Assembly: GCA_030141605.1 (NCBI GenBank)
Contig: JAQGDQ010000129.1
Coordinates: 487,281 to 551,280 of the forward strand
DNA: 64,000 bases
Source of the DNA: Tubiluchus corallicola
Lineage: Eukaryota; Priapulida; Priapulimorpha; Priapulimorphida; Tubiluchidae
Direction of reading: 5' to 3'
The translations under genes were made by a program, and so were the position numbers. Position 1 is the stretch's first letter. Each line of letters starts with the position of its first letter. Positions 38,301 to 50,118 of this stretch are shown one piece after another. The notes under the pieces were generated by a model, which was given only the letters and a program-made list of their open reading frames with translations, was not told where the DNA came from and made no database searches.

Positions 38301-38887
38301 AATCAAAGCTTAGATTAAATAATAATTACTTCGGATACTCAGATTTTGTTAAACTTTCAAAGCTACGCGCAGCTCAGTGAATCTACAAAGATTGGCAATG
38401 GCACCTTTTATTCACATGCGTGTAGCTGGCAAATAGAAGGTGGTACCGTCATAACCATCATCATGAACTGCAGTGTTAGTTTCTGACATCATATGATGTA
38501 GAGTCCATTTTCGTGACATCACGCCTTTAATCAGTACTGTCACACTTACGCAAACATGCATGACGCGCAAGGGAGATGCCTGCCATTGCACAAACTGTGG
38601 TTAGTTTCTGACGTAAGCAGTAGCTATGTTTGGTTGCCGTTAATCAATTATTCAAATATAAGAAACAATGGCTAACTTGTATAGGCAACAAAATGTATAT
38701 TTTGGACAATAAATTAAAATGAGATTGCGTCCAAACAATCGTCCGGTTTTCCTTTAACGGGTTTAGGCAAAACATGAGAATACGGACATATGATGGATGT
38801 AGCCAATAATTATTAAAAATAAAACAAAAAATGCAAAGAAAAACGTCAAGAGAAAATGCAAAGAAAAAAGCAAAATTCAGGAGGACA

Positions 38888-39260
38888 GCCAAAAACAGGT
38901 ATCCCAAAGAAAGGCTCATTAACTTCCTCATCACGAACATAATTTTCGACCACTTGATATCGTAGATATGACACTGGGGTATTGTGACAGTGAGCGGTGC
39001 TGTTATAACACATCCCTCAAAAGCCCTGTAATTTCCTCATTATAAAGATGATTGTTAGCCACTGTATAATATGTATCGGGAAGTCCAGTATGAATCTACA
39101 GATGACCATCCGTTTGCAATGGGAACTTGGTTTTCGGGGTGTACACTAAAAAAATAGGTACCCCAAAAGGTCTATAACTTCCTCATCACGAACATGATTT
39201 TCGACCCTGCATATCGACAAAAACAATAACTACCAGCCCGCTTGTGACAGAAGCGGAGCA
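38888..39260 (+). repeat. Diverged direct repeat, about 110-bp units 260 bp apart
   Basis: Units at about 38888-39000 and 39148-39260 share ACTTCCTCATCACGAACAT, then ATTTTCGACC, and a later TTGTGACAG plus GCGG. A weaker third echo (tttcctcattataaagatg) lies between them at about 39030. Origin unknown. Confidence 0.6.
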
Positions 39261-39808
39261 TTCACGGATACAATGACTTTTGGGTTAAGATTCCAAATCT
39301 ATTTGCCTCCAAATAGCTCTTGGAATAATTTCGAATGCTCAAATGTGTAGTTTGAGCAACAGTTTGAAGCTGACATTAAAACCTTATGGCCTATTCATTA
39401 GCGACTGTTTTCCAGTTATTAATGATAATATACGTAATGAATAAGTAATGAATAGTACCTTATTAAATTACATAATTAAGCTTTGATCATGATATTGTTT
39501 ATGCGAGATGTGAACAATTACTATGCATTATCTATGTGTGAACACAGTCATCCGCATCTTTCCATTTTATTTTTTGTTGTAATTTTAGTAATTGTTAATA
39601 AATTTAAATAAAAAATAAAAACGTACTATTTAGTTTCCAACTGTAATTATTTTTGCTTTTTAGCCATTCGTCAGATATCTGTGCTTCAACTATCGGCACT
39701 ACTGAGAAATTTGACAAATCTATGGAAACAACTCACGAGCAATTAGTGAAGTCAAAGTTATGAATTTCATAGATAGTTATGAACCAGATTCCAAAGAAAA
39801 AGCTTTTA

Positions 39809-40000
39809 AGTAAGAATGCTGGATTCATACCTGTGATGGCCACGATACGATACGCAGTGGTAGAAAATGATCTTACAGCGGTGCTATTTTGGGGTGCATC
39901 TCCTGAAAGCCTCGCTCCGATTGCAAACCGGTGGTCATTTGTGGAATGCCAGACTCATACTTACGATACGCAGTGGTCGAAAATCGTTTTACTGATGATG
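39809..40000 (+). repeat. Local duplication containing TACGATACGCAGTGGT
   Basis: The segments ACGATACGCAGTGGTAGAAA (about 39851) and ACGATACGCAGTGGTCGAAA (about 39962) are about 111 bp apart. Each is preceded by GAATGC and TCATAC motifs. The duplication lies within an open frame of 107 codons (39779-40102) that shows no recognised protein motif. Confidence 0.6.
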
Positions 40001-42258
40001 TTCTTTCGTCACGGCTCTTGTACTTTCATATTATCACAGAACAGCATTTACTTTAAGAGAGATGATAAATTTTATGGCAAGTTACATTTAAATGTGGACT
40101 AAGCCTTGCTAGAATAATCTTATAAAAAGTTCACTCCTGAGCTGGCAATAGAAAAGTATGCTTTTTAACAGTTTCATGTCTATGTTTACTTAATTTCAAT
40201 GGGTTAAAACTGCCAATGTTTCAAAACCCAAGGCTGCATAAAAAAGTGATAGCGCCATCATTTCAGCAAAACTATCTGCGTTCGTTTTAAATTATTTATG
40301 TGATAAAGTTGCTAATCATGAACGAAAGTCGGACTCAGAAGTTGTCAAAAGTGACAAGGCAATGCAAGGGATGCCATGCACCTATTCAGTATTCATTGAA
40401 CTCTATTATAGACGACACGATTCCTACTCACTTATTTCAACACTAGACTTGATCCTGCAATCATTATTAAACAGGCTTGCCAGTTGAAACCATGTTTGTA
40501 TCGCATGAGGTCTGTATCCTGAATGAGCACTGCTGTTACAGTAATGTACTGTGAAAAGACCGCGTGGACACAGCTAAAATTGACTCGATTTTAACCGAAC
40601 AGCATGATGCAATTATATAAGGTTTAACGTCTAGGACTCTAGGTATACAATTTGGCTCTTTTCGGATAAAAGATTTTCAAAATTAATAACTTGAGTAGTC
40701 AGCTACATTTTGTTTTATATCCTTCTATTTTACTTAGCTTTAGGTTCTGTGCAGTGACAGAATAGTTTAGAGTTTTAAAGTGTGTAATACAAAGTATTTC
40801 GTTAGCTGAAACGCTTTTGCAAATCAATGTTGCAGCAAACGATTTTGTGTTCAAGCTCATGTGATCAATAAAACGTCATAAACTATTTATAGTCACACTA
40901 CAATATTTGATTATATAAGATCAGATCAATAAACTGTCAACTCAAGTTTAGCAACAAAATTTAGCCTGTATACAATAGTTCTATCAAGCAGTCTGAAAAA
41001 AACTCAGACAACTCAGTGCACTGAAATTTCTACACTAGGTCAACAGGAAGATTTAAAAAGACCATTTAAAACTTTTGAAGCAAAATTTCTATTGTAAATG
41101 GTTTGGTTAAAAAAGGCTCTGGAACGCCGTAGAAGCAAATAAATATTTGTTCTTTCCAATGTTGGCATGCATTGAAGTCACGCTATTGAAATAAGCACTC
41201 ACATCCAATACTAAAGCGTAGACAATTAAATAACTGAATTAATTCAAATTTACACTTTCAAAGAAAAAAATGCTTAATTGAAATCGACTGAACTTATCTA
41301 TTGACTTATTTTTAGACATTTTGTGAAAGCGTCATAAATTACAAAGTTTGTTATCCTTCTGTTTAGTTAGGTTACTTTAATGAACATGAGTGTGTTTGTT
41401 TCTCTTACTACACAGTTTCTTATTACTGCACTTCTCATATTTAAAAACTAACAATTAAAATACAACTCTCAATTGTTTCTCTTTTAAATGTACGTATAGG
41501 CTCGTACAAGTATAGGGCATAAGCCATCTCTTTTGTATATCTTTGGGTTTGGGGCGAAAGCACTCAAACTTGTGGGAGCCTGACTGGGACTTTAAATTAC
41601 TGCGCCAACATTTACAACATGCTTCATGCCATATTAATTATCAGTCCTCAACTGGGCAAAAATGGGCAAAAAATATGAAGATAAAAACGCAGCACACGTA
41701 ACAATAAATTATGATTACCAAACTTTTTTCATCTTCTCTGTGAACAGTTCTGCGCTTAGAAACCATAGCAACAACAATAACTGTTGCTGGATTATGCGCT
41801 ACTTTGAATTCTATGTAGTTAGTCGCCAGGGGAACCTGCCATTATAATAATAGATCAATAGTGTGCCTCCTTTTATGCAGTGTATAATGTATAAATATTA
41901 GCATGGTGTCCAAGGTGTGTTATTACCCGTATGTGTAATTAACAAAATGCATCAACACTGCGAAGAATTAGCACGAAAGAAAGCTTTAAAATATTATACA
42001 CGTGTATGATTCTGCCATAACTAAAGAACTAAGCTTTGCTGATTTAACTTGAGCTACAGTGTAACAATGGATATATAAATATTATAAAATACCACAATAA
42101 AAAAAGAAAAACGCAATGTTTCGGTCCAACAAAAAAGAAAAACACAGTATTCGATCCGACATAGACTATATTTAGGTGAAAATAAAAAATGAACGTAAGA
42201 TCATAAAAACTATTTTTGGGATTTTCTGATCCAAAACAATCAATAATTCGACAAAGAA

Positions 42259-42275
42259 CGCACGCACGCACGCAC

Positions 42276-42336
<61 letters not shown>
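42259..42336. repeat. (CA)n / (GT)n microsatellite
   Basis: CGCA repeats pass into an uninterrupted CA tract of about 60 bp. The minus-strand Cys-Val open frame across it is an artefact. Confidence 0.95.
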
Positions 42337-43529
42337 GATTTTTCTTGTGTCATTTTCACTATTCTGTATTTGTGCTGAATTGTGTTTTTATATGAAGATA
42401 GTGTGAAACGTTATGTTTTTCATTTCCTTAATATGGAATTTTCTATAACATTATCATTCCAAATTCATGTCATTAACATTTATCTATGAATTGTCCCTGC
42501 CATGGACGAACGTAGGCCTGTGTCCACTAGTTTTCCCACTGAAACTTAATAAAACGCACCATAGCCAACGGACAATAGTAATAAAGCTGAAATTATATCC
42601 GACGAAGTCCCGTTACTGCATTATCAATGCCGCAAATTTGCAAAAATTTAATTTGAACGAACGCAGAGAATCATAAAGTGTGTCGGGAAAAGTGAGGGAA
42701 TGGGATGTCTAATGACATTAGCGTGATAGTGAAGCACTGCATCTATCGGCTCCGGATCATCACTCCGTCTACTATACATTTCACGCGCCATTGCGGATAA
42801 TTCCATATTCACAGCAGGCTATTTTGGTGAGTGAATCTCTAACGTAGTGGGCTGAATTGAAGCCAAAGAGCGCAGCATGAAAGCCGGTCATATTGTTAAA
42901 AGCAGGGCAAGCGAGCAGATAATGCAACTACAAAAAAGGCTAGGTGGAATGTTTGCGCATTTAATAAAGTATTGCCAGTTGCATGTATCACGATGTGTGT
43001 CACGACATTGCACACTATGATGCCAACTAATCTTAGTCAAGTTAATGCCACGATAGTGTTTTATTCTGTCTTCATGATAAGTACAATACTCAGCGTTCAG
43101 AATATTTCGCTGAGCTTGATGTGAGGTGCATGTGAAAAAACTATGTATATGTTCTTTATCAGCGAATTTTTTTCTATTGGAAACACAGATTAGACAAAAT
43201 TGTGCCTGTGTAATTAAATAATTATTAGCAGAACGTTATTATTATTACTAATTGATTCTAACTCAGGTAAAGGCCTCGATAACAAATAAATCACGGATTC
43301 GAAATAAGCTGAGCAGGTACTGTAACTCCTAATTATCACTGCTATAATGCTATTGATATACGCCTATTGTTATAAAGATAATCAGCTGCTATTACTGCAG
43401 TTCTTATCAAGTGTTACAACTGTATTAAATTTTACTTAAATAATAAAACGCAATTCTGCAAATAAACTTGAAAGTTGTCAATGATCATATATTTAGCGTG
43501 CAAAACTTATACCTCTTATTTCTGAAGAA

Positions 43530-43830
43530 CAGGAACTGGCCGGGGAGCGGTGCCGGCCATGGATAGATAGCCCATTCAACGGTGGGTGTAGTAGGCATAT
43601 TTAGAATTCGCGAGAGGGTCACGGCTCTCCGTAACGGGCGTTTTCCCGGACCCAACTCCCGATTTTTTCGAAATTTTGGTCAAACAGTTTGCAGAAAAAA
43701 CGTTCTAGCGGCGCCTGGTGGGACTCTCGAAAGGAGATATATAGCTCTTTAGAAAGAGCAAGAACAGGGCTACACGATGATGTGGGCTATATTTTAGGAT
43801 ACGTCCACCAAGAGGAGTACCGACGACTTA
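43530..43830. other. GC-rich block of unknown nature
   Basis: This roughly 300-bp stretch is distinctly richer in G+C and CpG than its surroundings (gccggggagcggtgccggcc, gggcgttttcccggaccc, tctagcggcgcctggtgg). Both strands are open over parts, but no protein family is recognised. It may be a mobile-element end, a regulatory CpG-rich block or an untranslated exon. Confidence 0.35.
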
Positions 43831-44094
43831 ATTAGATGTTCTATTTTTGGCAATTTTCGCTTAGAAAACTGCTGACGCAAAGCCATTGTTCTGACGTCAT
43901 CCATTATACTCTGGCTGTAACCTTATAACTTTAATTCAGTAAAAGCTGCTGCTGGCTTTGCGTTGTAAATGAGGACTATGTAGGATGTTCGCGTATTTTT
44001 GATTATAAGCATATTTATACGCAAAATGTTTTGCGGGGCTTTTGCTCGTTAATAAATAATACCCACGTGCACAGCACAATGTCCATTAAAATAC

Positions 44095-44483
44095 TCAGTG
44101 GCGTAGCTAGAGCTTGTGGCGCCCGGGGCTGTACCTGAGCTTGACGAACCCTTACCCCCACCAACCCAAAACCACCCTTTCCCCCACCCACCATGAAAAT
44201 CGTTATGTAGGAAGATTTTAGATTTTAGTCTCCTGTTCAAACAGGAATTCATAATTATTAAGGCGTTTTTAGTTAATTGTTATTCAGAAAATTGTTTCTT
44301 TTACAAAAAACAGAAGCAAGAGAGGTGAGTATGTGCAGAACACCAGAAAACACCTTGCCTCACTATACACGTAGCATTAAGGTAAAAATACATAAAAACT
44401 ACGAATTGCAGTTTTTATTATCTGGTATGATATGTTGGTCTAGATAATTTCGATATTTGAGATAATCGAGGTCCTACTGCACT
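44095..44483. repeat. Possible DNA-transposon termini
   Basis: The left segment starts CAGTGGCGTAGCTAGAGCTT, a sequence style common at ends of non-autonomous DNA elements. The right segment ends GATAATCGAGGTCCTACTGC ACTG, whose reverse complement begins CAGTGCAGTAGGACCTCG, like a pogo-type end. The two termini do not match each other, so they may belong to two truncated elements. Confidence 0.35.
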
Positions 44484-45252
44484 GAAAAAATTTGTTTGTG
44501 GAAGAAATAAATTTACCCTACATGTTTCAAAAGTTAGAATGTTTAAAGGCTTCTTCAAGCATTAATGCAGGAAAGATGATTATAAAAATTTAATGTTATT
44601 CACAACATGTTCTGTACAGAAACTTTGAAAGCAGCAACAAACTATATTATATAAATATTACAATGATATTAAATTAATAATTACCAACGTCCATTGTCGC
44701 AAACCTAAAAGTAACCTTGCGTGGGTTTATTTCCAAATTCAATGAAATTTGCACAGCCGGAAAATGCAGTTTATATTTCTGCTTGGTAATGAATCTAAAC
44801 ACATGCTTTAATTGAAGAACTTATTAACTTTGGGTTTTCAACTAAATCTTTTTTTATATATTTATGATCGTTTTGATTATAGAGTTGCTATTTTTATAGT
44901 AAAGCTCTAACCACATGAGCATCTACACATTAAATTGTCAAGATGAAGAAAACATGTTTTCAACAGAAATTACCATATGACTTAAAATAAATTTGTCCTA
45001 AACAAATAGTGTAACAATTACTCTAAGCCAGCAAATAGGTATAACCGTGTCAAATTGATTTGTCCCCATGCAGGATAACAGTCACAGTATTCAATATTCA
45101 GTAAAAATGTAATGGGCTCAAATAAAAATATTCTTTCTTGCAAAATAGGTCAAGTGATTATGGCTACCGTAATGCTTTTTATTTAAAATCAGTGATTTTA
45201 CCTCACAATCTAACTCAGACCAATAAAAAATAATAATAAAAGATTTACGTAC

Positions 45253-45337
45253 AGCCCACTATGGCCGGGTTTCCACTTGGATCGTGTGCCTGATCGTAGA
45301 GGTGCATGTTCTCCTGACCGTTCTTTGTGTGAGCCAT
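45253..45337 (-). CDS. Candidate alternative first coding exon of STOM
   Basis: On the minus strand an ATG in good context (AAAAATGGC) opens 28 codons, MAHTKNGQENMHLYDQ then AHDPSGNPAIVG, plus one base, ending at the strong donor GCT|GTACGTAAA. Codon use is notably more GC-rich than the flanks. The exit phase (one base) equals that of STOM exon 1 (31944-31866), so splicing to 26743 would keep the frame and give a Ser junction. The polar, helix-breaking peptide would suit a cytosolic stomatin N-terminus. The link to STOM is inferred from strand, position and phase only. It could instead be the first exon of another transcript. Confidence 0.42.
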
Positions 45338-46280
45338 TTTTACAATGTTTGGTCAAATTTTAAGAAAAAGTCCCCAGTCTTCAAAAAACTGCAATATTCA
45401 TAGATGCCTAGTTTATATAAACACAACACTTAATCGTTTCCAAGTCACGGGACCGTTGCTACACAACATACAGATCTTGCTCAATCTGTGACGCGCGTAC
45501 ACGTGACTGATTACCACAGGTACAACAATATGTACGCCAAAGCAATGTTTTCTAGGTAGATGCAACTCTGTTAAAATTTCTTAGCCTCATAAATAAGACA
45601 CATTTACTTTCACGAACAAACAATAAAATGTGTACATAGCCTGCACAACGTGCTACAGTATATTTAAGGCAGTTCCTCTTTTCATTACTCGAAGTTTAAA
45701 CTCAAGGTCTTCAAATGGTTCAATGCTCGAGCAGTGGCGCTCTGCTGAAATACCATTATTGTCGGGGCCGCATGTTCCAGCGTCTGTTTACCGATATTGC
45801 CGGTTGCATGTATGCGTAGTTCGCTGGAAAAGCAATTCGATCGTAGTCAAACATGCCTGGGTCGTATTAATTTAGATTAGGTAGCTGCATCCGCAGCGTT
45901 CACTGCTGCTGTAGGAAAAACTGCCGGTGCTGCCCAAAGAATTATGCAGCAGCTTTGTTTACCACTTCGTTTCCCACAATTATGTTTTCCGCAGTCTACG
46001 AAATACGTCAAATCATGTAGGGCATTAGGCCCACTGAGGGTCATCTACAATAATAGAGCCAGGGCTTTTTTACGCATACACAAAATTCACTCACAAAAAA
46101 AACGTAAGACAACAATACTTTCTTTCTCTGCACTATAGAAGCAGGCCAGAAACTGATCTAAATAAATCTAAATGACACGCGAACTTAATTATAGGGCGTT
46201 TCAAAAGTCCATAGGCAGCCTGACTAACGGCGTTCATCTCATATACATATAGTAAACTTTTATACTCTCTTACTAAATTA

Positions 46281-46325
46281 TTGTGTGTGTATGTGTGTGT
46301 GCGTGTGCGTGTGCATGTGTGTGTT
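46281..46325. repeat. (TG)n microsatellite
   Basis: About 45 bp of TG dinucleotides with occasional A and C substitutions (gtgtgcgtgtgcgtgtgc). Confidence 0.9.
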
Positions 46326-46925
46326 GCAGTAATATTTTGCTGTCATTCATCTACTTTCATTTTAGCCTTATGCATAAACCATGTTTTTTTATTTTAAATA
46401 TTCACTTTTAGTCCAGCAGAATGGTGCATAAAATGACCCGAATTACTCGTTTTAGTTAAAATAATCAAACTTGACACAATGTTAGACTCGTCAAAGTAAT
46501 TAATTATGGGGCCAATCAGTTCAAGATGGCTGACGATAGCTTTTTTACAACTTTTTAAATATTCGTGTGCAACACCTCACGCTGCGATCTGATACATATA
46601 TAGACTCGTGTTTTTATATAGACTCGTATGACAAGAAATATACTTTTTAGACAATAAATAAGGGAAAGTTACAATCGGTATTAATGTAGAAAACACATTT
46701 TCAAATATAAAACAGTTTTCATACTATATGATATGATGATTGATGGCTGTACGTGTTTTTCACAGAGATTTTGTAAATCATTTTAATTTACCGAATGTGA
46801 ACGGAGAAATTTAATGTGAGGAAAATAAAATATATCTTGAGATTAACTGGAAAATGAAAATAAAACTCTGTGGAAAATTCCGGAACTAAAATTGGAGACC
46901 AGATATGTACACAGACTGTATTGTA

Positions 46926-47825
46926 GGGCGCCGAGTAATCCGCTAGCCGAAGTAGGACAGTTCCGGTAAAACGCATCTGCTGAATTTGCGGAAAAGCAGT
47001 GTTGCACATGGGCAGCAAAAGTAGGGCACTGTCGATTTTTGTCGAGAATCGAGAATTATGATGACATAATAAAACATAAAACTAAATTTGTTTTAGAGAA
47101 AAAGTAACTTAATAATAATGATGGATAGTCCTTGGCAATTTACGTAATTAATGTATTTTTACAATAATATCATCAGTATTATTAGCTCCATTAAAATCAT
47201 CATAACATTAAACTAAATATCTAATGCTTTAAAGAGAGAAACTATGCAGAAATAATTGCGAGTTTAAAAATGAGACAGATGCTGCTAGGCCTTCACAACA
47301 CGAAAAAATAATTTTTAACATTTAGGAAAAGCAAAGACAATTAGTTTTAACAATATCAGTAGTATTGTAACATGTAGAACACTGTCGTACATGGCTCGCT
47401 AACCCATGCAGGGCACAAGAAAATAATTATTTGTCCAAAAAGTAGTGAAACGGATCACCCGTCTGTAAAGCGAGACAAAATAAAAAATGATATACCTTAA
47501 ACAAATGTTGAAATTTCCTAAAAAGTGGATTTATTTCACATCAACAACATTAATATCGAAGCCAAGTTTAATATTGTCCGTTCTACCAGCACAGAATAAA
47601 ATTCTTTTATTTTATCAGATGTATAATAAATTATTCAACGTGTATTGATGTTCTTCATTATCATTATTCCATAAACAAGGGCAACGGACGCGCCAGTACG
47701 CTTAACGACTCAATTTGCGACCTGTCTTTAGTGTCCTATTTGGGCAGCCATGTACGACACGGCCTACATGGGCTAGCCCATGTACGCCAAATATCCTACT
47801 TCGGCAAGTGGGTTACTCGGCGCCC
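46926..47825. mobile_element. Non-autonomous DNA transposon with GGGCGCCGAGTAA inverted ends
   Basis: The left end GGGCGCCGAGTAATCCGCTA, continuing GCCGAAGTAGGACA, is repeated inverted at the right end (GGGCGCCGAGTAACCCACTT, then GCCGAAGTAGGATA): about four mismatches in 34 bases. Length 900 bp. It interrupts dispersed repeat X, whose two halves flank it. No transposase coding is visible. A target duplication is not clear, so the superfamily is undecided. Confidence 0.72.
47765..47784. repeat. Perfect 20-bp palindrome
   Basis: TACATGGGCTAGCCCATGTA reads identically on both strands. It sits in the right subterminal region of the 900-bp inverted-repeat element, about 40 bp inside its end. Confidence 0.9.
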
Positions 47826-48599
47826 AACATGTATAACATTTCATTTACTATGGGATAAACCGTTATTTTCAAGGTCTGACACATGCCCATTGTAACTCGG
47901 ACATATTTATAGTTTTTTCCGTTAAAAATTAACCTTCCAGTTTTGTATGCATCGTATTCTAATCTCAGCTAGCCAGATGCTCTAATGTGGAGGTAGCTAC
48001 TTTTCCACAGAAATTTAATTACATGTAGTATTATTTTAAGTATCAATGCAGAAAATACATATATGCGGTAGTCTCATATAATGTCGACCTCATCGGGGCA
48101 ATTATAATGCCATTCTACTGATGGCTCCGTAGTTATTATTCCTATAGAACTGTAACAATGACATGTAAGCCTTTCAATTCACTTCAATTCAATTTTAATT
48201 TATTTATCTCTTTATTATACTACAATAAAACATGATTAATAAAAGAATTGCTAATAAGTTTTGAAGAATGGTTAAAATGAATAGTAGATCTAGAACTAGA
48301 GAAAGGATAGCGAAAAGACTATAAAGTCACCTAGTCTGGTATCCTTTACCGAATATAGGTAAAATGATTTTTAGGCTCTGGTGGGCATTAATGTTATCAG
48401 TTTAATTTAGGAAACATTAATAATTTTAAAATTGTGACATTTGCTATATAATTAAGTAATCCAGCGTAAAGAAAATACATGCACTATAATTTAACAGGGT
48501 CGTGTCTGATGAACAAGCCGGCAATAAGGAATAAGCAGTTCAAGACAGAATTTGTATATCCGGGGGCATATAAATAACATTGCTTCTAAAACACTCTGA

Positions 48600-50118
48600 A
48601 CACAGCTGTGCTTGGACATATTTACATCTGCAGCGACACAACCATTAACTGGTTGGCTGGCAGCAACATTTAATGAGTTGTTGATGTGTTTTTCCAGCCT
48701 TTGTCAAATGGTGGTGGCAAAACTGTGTCCGTGATCAATGCCTGATCGTGGCCTGAACAGTACCCAGCCTTCTATACTGACAAATATTGGAGGAATTATA
48801 TCTATTGAAATTTTCCTTTCTTTGTTGTAAACAAGTCTTTACATGCTTTTTCAACTGACAAAAATGTGCTATTGCTTTGTCATACAAGAGTACAGCAAAA
48901 AATGTTCCAACACAAGCATGAGATCAATCAGCTACCATGAGCTTTAAGAGCATTGCTTAGAGATATAAATGCTTCGTCTGTTATTTCCTCAAACACTCGC
49001 CATGTGGACAAAGTCGTCTTTTTTCTATCTCTGTAAATCCTGAAATCAGGTCGCAACAAATAAAGGCATAGAAAGCTGACGAACTGATGCTTTTTCAGGT
49101 CCTATGGCATTCACAAAATCATGGACAACAATATATCTACCATATTTGCCTGTTCCAAGTCCCACTCGCAAATCCCTCATGTGAAGGTTCTGTTGTGTTT
49201 CTTGCTCTCGGAAGGCTCGTAGAGAAATTTGAAAACACGTTGTCAAATTGAACAGGTTTATTATGTGAGAATTCTACAACACAAAGTATGAAGGAACGTA
49301 AAATGTGGACAGTCATGTGATAGGAAAATAGCATACAATGATCTGAGAATACGAGATTATGAAAATGAACCAGAGCAGCCAGCTCCGCCTTATATATCAG
49401 TGCAGATGGACAACTAATAACAATCTAGAAACTACTATGCGCATCACGTATAGAAAGTTCTAGAAACTTCTACAAGGTAAAAAGATTGTTCTACTATACT
49501 ATAGAATCTCCACAACAGGTTCTCGCATTGGTTACTTAGTAACTACAGTATGTTCCAAGTATAACTTAGTATACTATAACATATAGTAATATCGATATGA
49601 ACGTTCTAAAGCATAATGCGTTTATGACATAGATTGCACCTGTCAGGAATGTAGTAGGAACAGAATGTCAGGCTCTTCGCAACTGCATTTTGTTAAATTA
49701 AATAAATAACCTGTTCTCTTGGCCTGTGTTGGAAAGTGTCTGTTTGCAGTTAATGTGCACTACTATATGTTTTATCCTCAAATTCTGCTGAAGCTGTTAC
49801 ATTTGTCAGGAAATTAAAAACTCTGCTTTATTTTTATTATCTTTCAAAAATGAAACCCACTTCCCTGGAATGTGATTAGTACTATGGACACGTCATCCTT
49901 GTTTAGCTTGGACAGCGTTTTGAAGTTGTCACTTGTCAGGAATGTATACTGTCCGAAATGATATTTGATCTTTCATCCTGGCTCATCTGTGTTTTTGCAT
50001 ATTTAAGAAACACACTGTTTATGTTTTGAAATGTCTTGAAGGCCCCTGGCTTTAAAATATTCACAGTAACAGCTCCATCAAACAGTTTGGCATCAATATC
50101 TCCCATCTCAGTGGACAC
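48600..50118 (-). pseudogene. Decayed copy of a repetitive invertebrate protein family (HD..LGP / CxCxK type)
   Basis: Minus-strand fragments in order: DAKLFDGAVTVNILKPGAFK, then SVFLKYAKTQ and a stop-rich continuation (49936-50118); VGLGTGKYGRYIVVHDFVNA then IGPEKA (about 49160-49050); EEITDEAFISLSNALKAHG (about 48990-48940); SIDIIPPI (about 48810); and a degenerate Cys-rich end. From memory of the family, the same order (DGA.. VHxL ... FGTGKxxRYIxxHD ... LGPEK ... PEVTxAFxSL ... LENIPPT ... Cys-rich tail) occurs in an often repeated, uncharacterised protein of cnidarians, molluscs and other invertebrates. Stops and frameshifts show it is dead. About 49300-49750 is poorly matched and may include an insertion. 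Confidence 0.5.

Larger units (their letters stand above)
46730..48145 (+). repeat. Dispersed repeat family X, copy 1 (interrupted)
   Basis: Parts of this segment match 62740-63012. Shared stretches include GTGTTTTTCACAGAGATT (46753-46770 and 62763-62780), CATTGTAACTCGG then AGTTTTTTCCGTTAAAA (about 47890-47930 versus 62878-62920), and TCATCGGGGCAA...GGCTCC (about 48090-48130). Between the matching blocks sits the 900-bp element at 46926-47825. Type unknown. Confidence 0.6.

Noticed and set aside
39779-40102. 107-codon open frame
   Set aside because: Contains an internal DNA-level duplication that is translated out of register; no conserved motif, splice context or family resemblance.
42044-42334. 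Open frame beginning with Cys-Val repeats on the minus strand
   Set aside because: Start lies in the (GT)n microsatellite; the remainder shows no protein motif.
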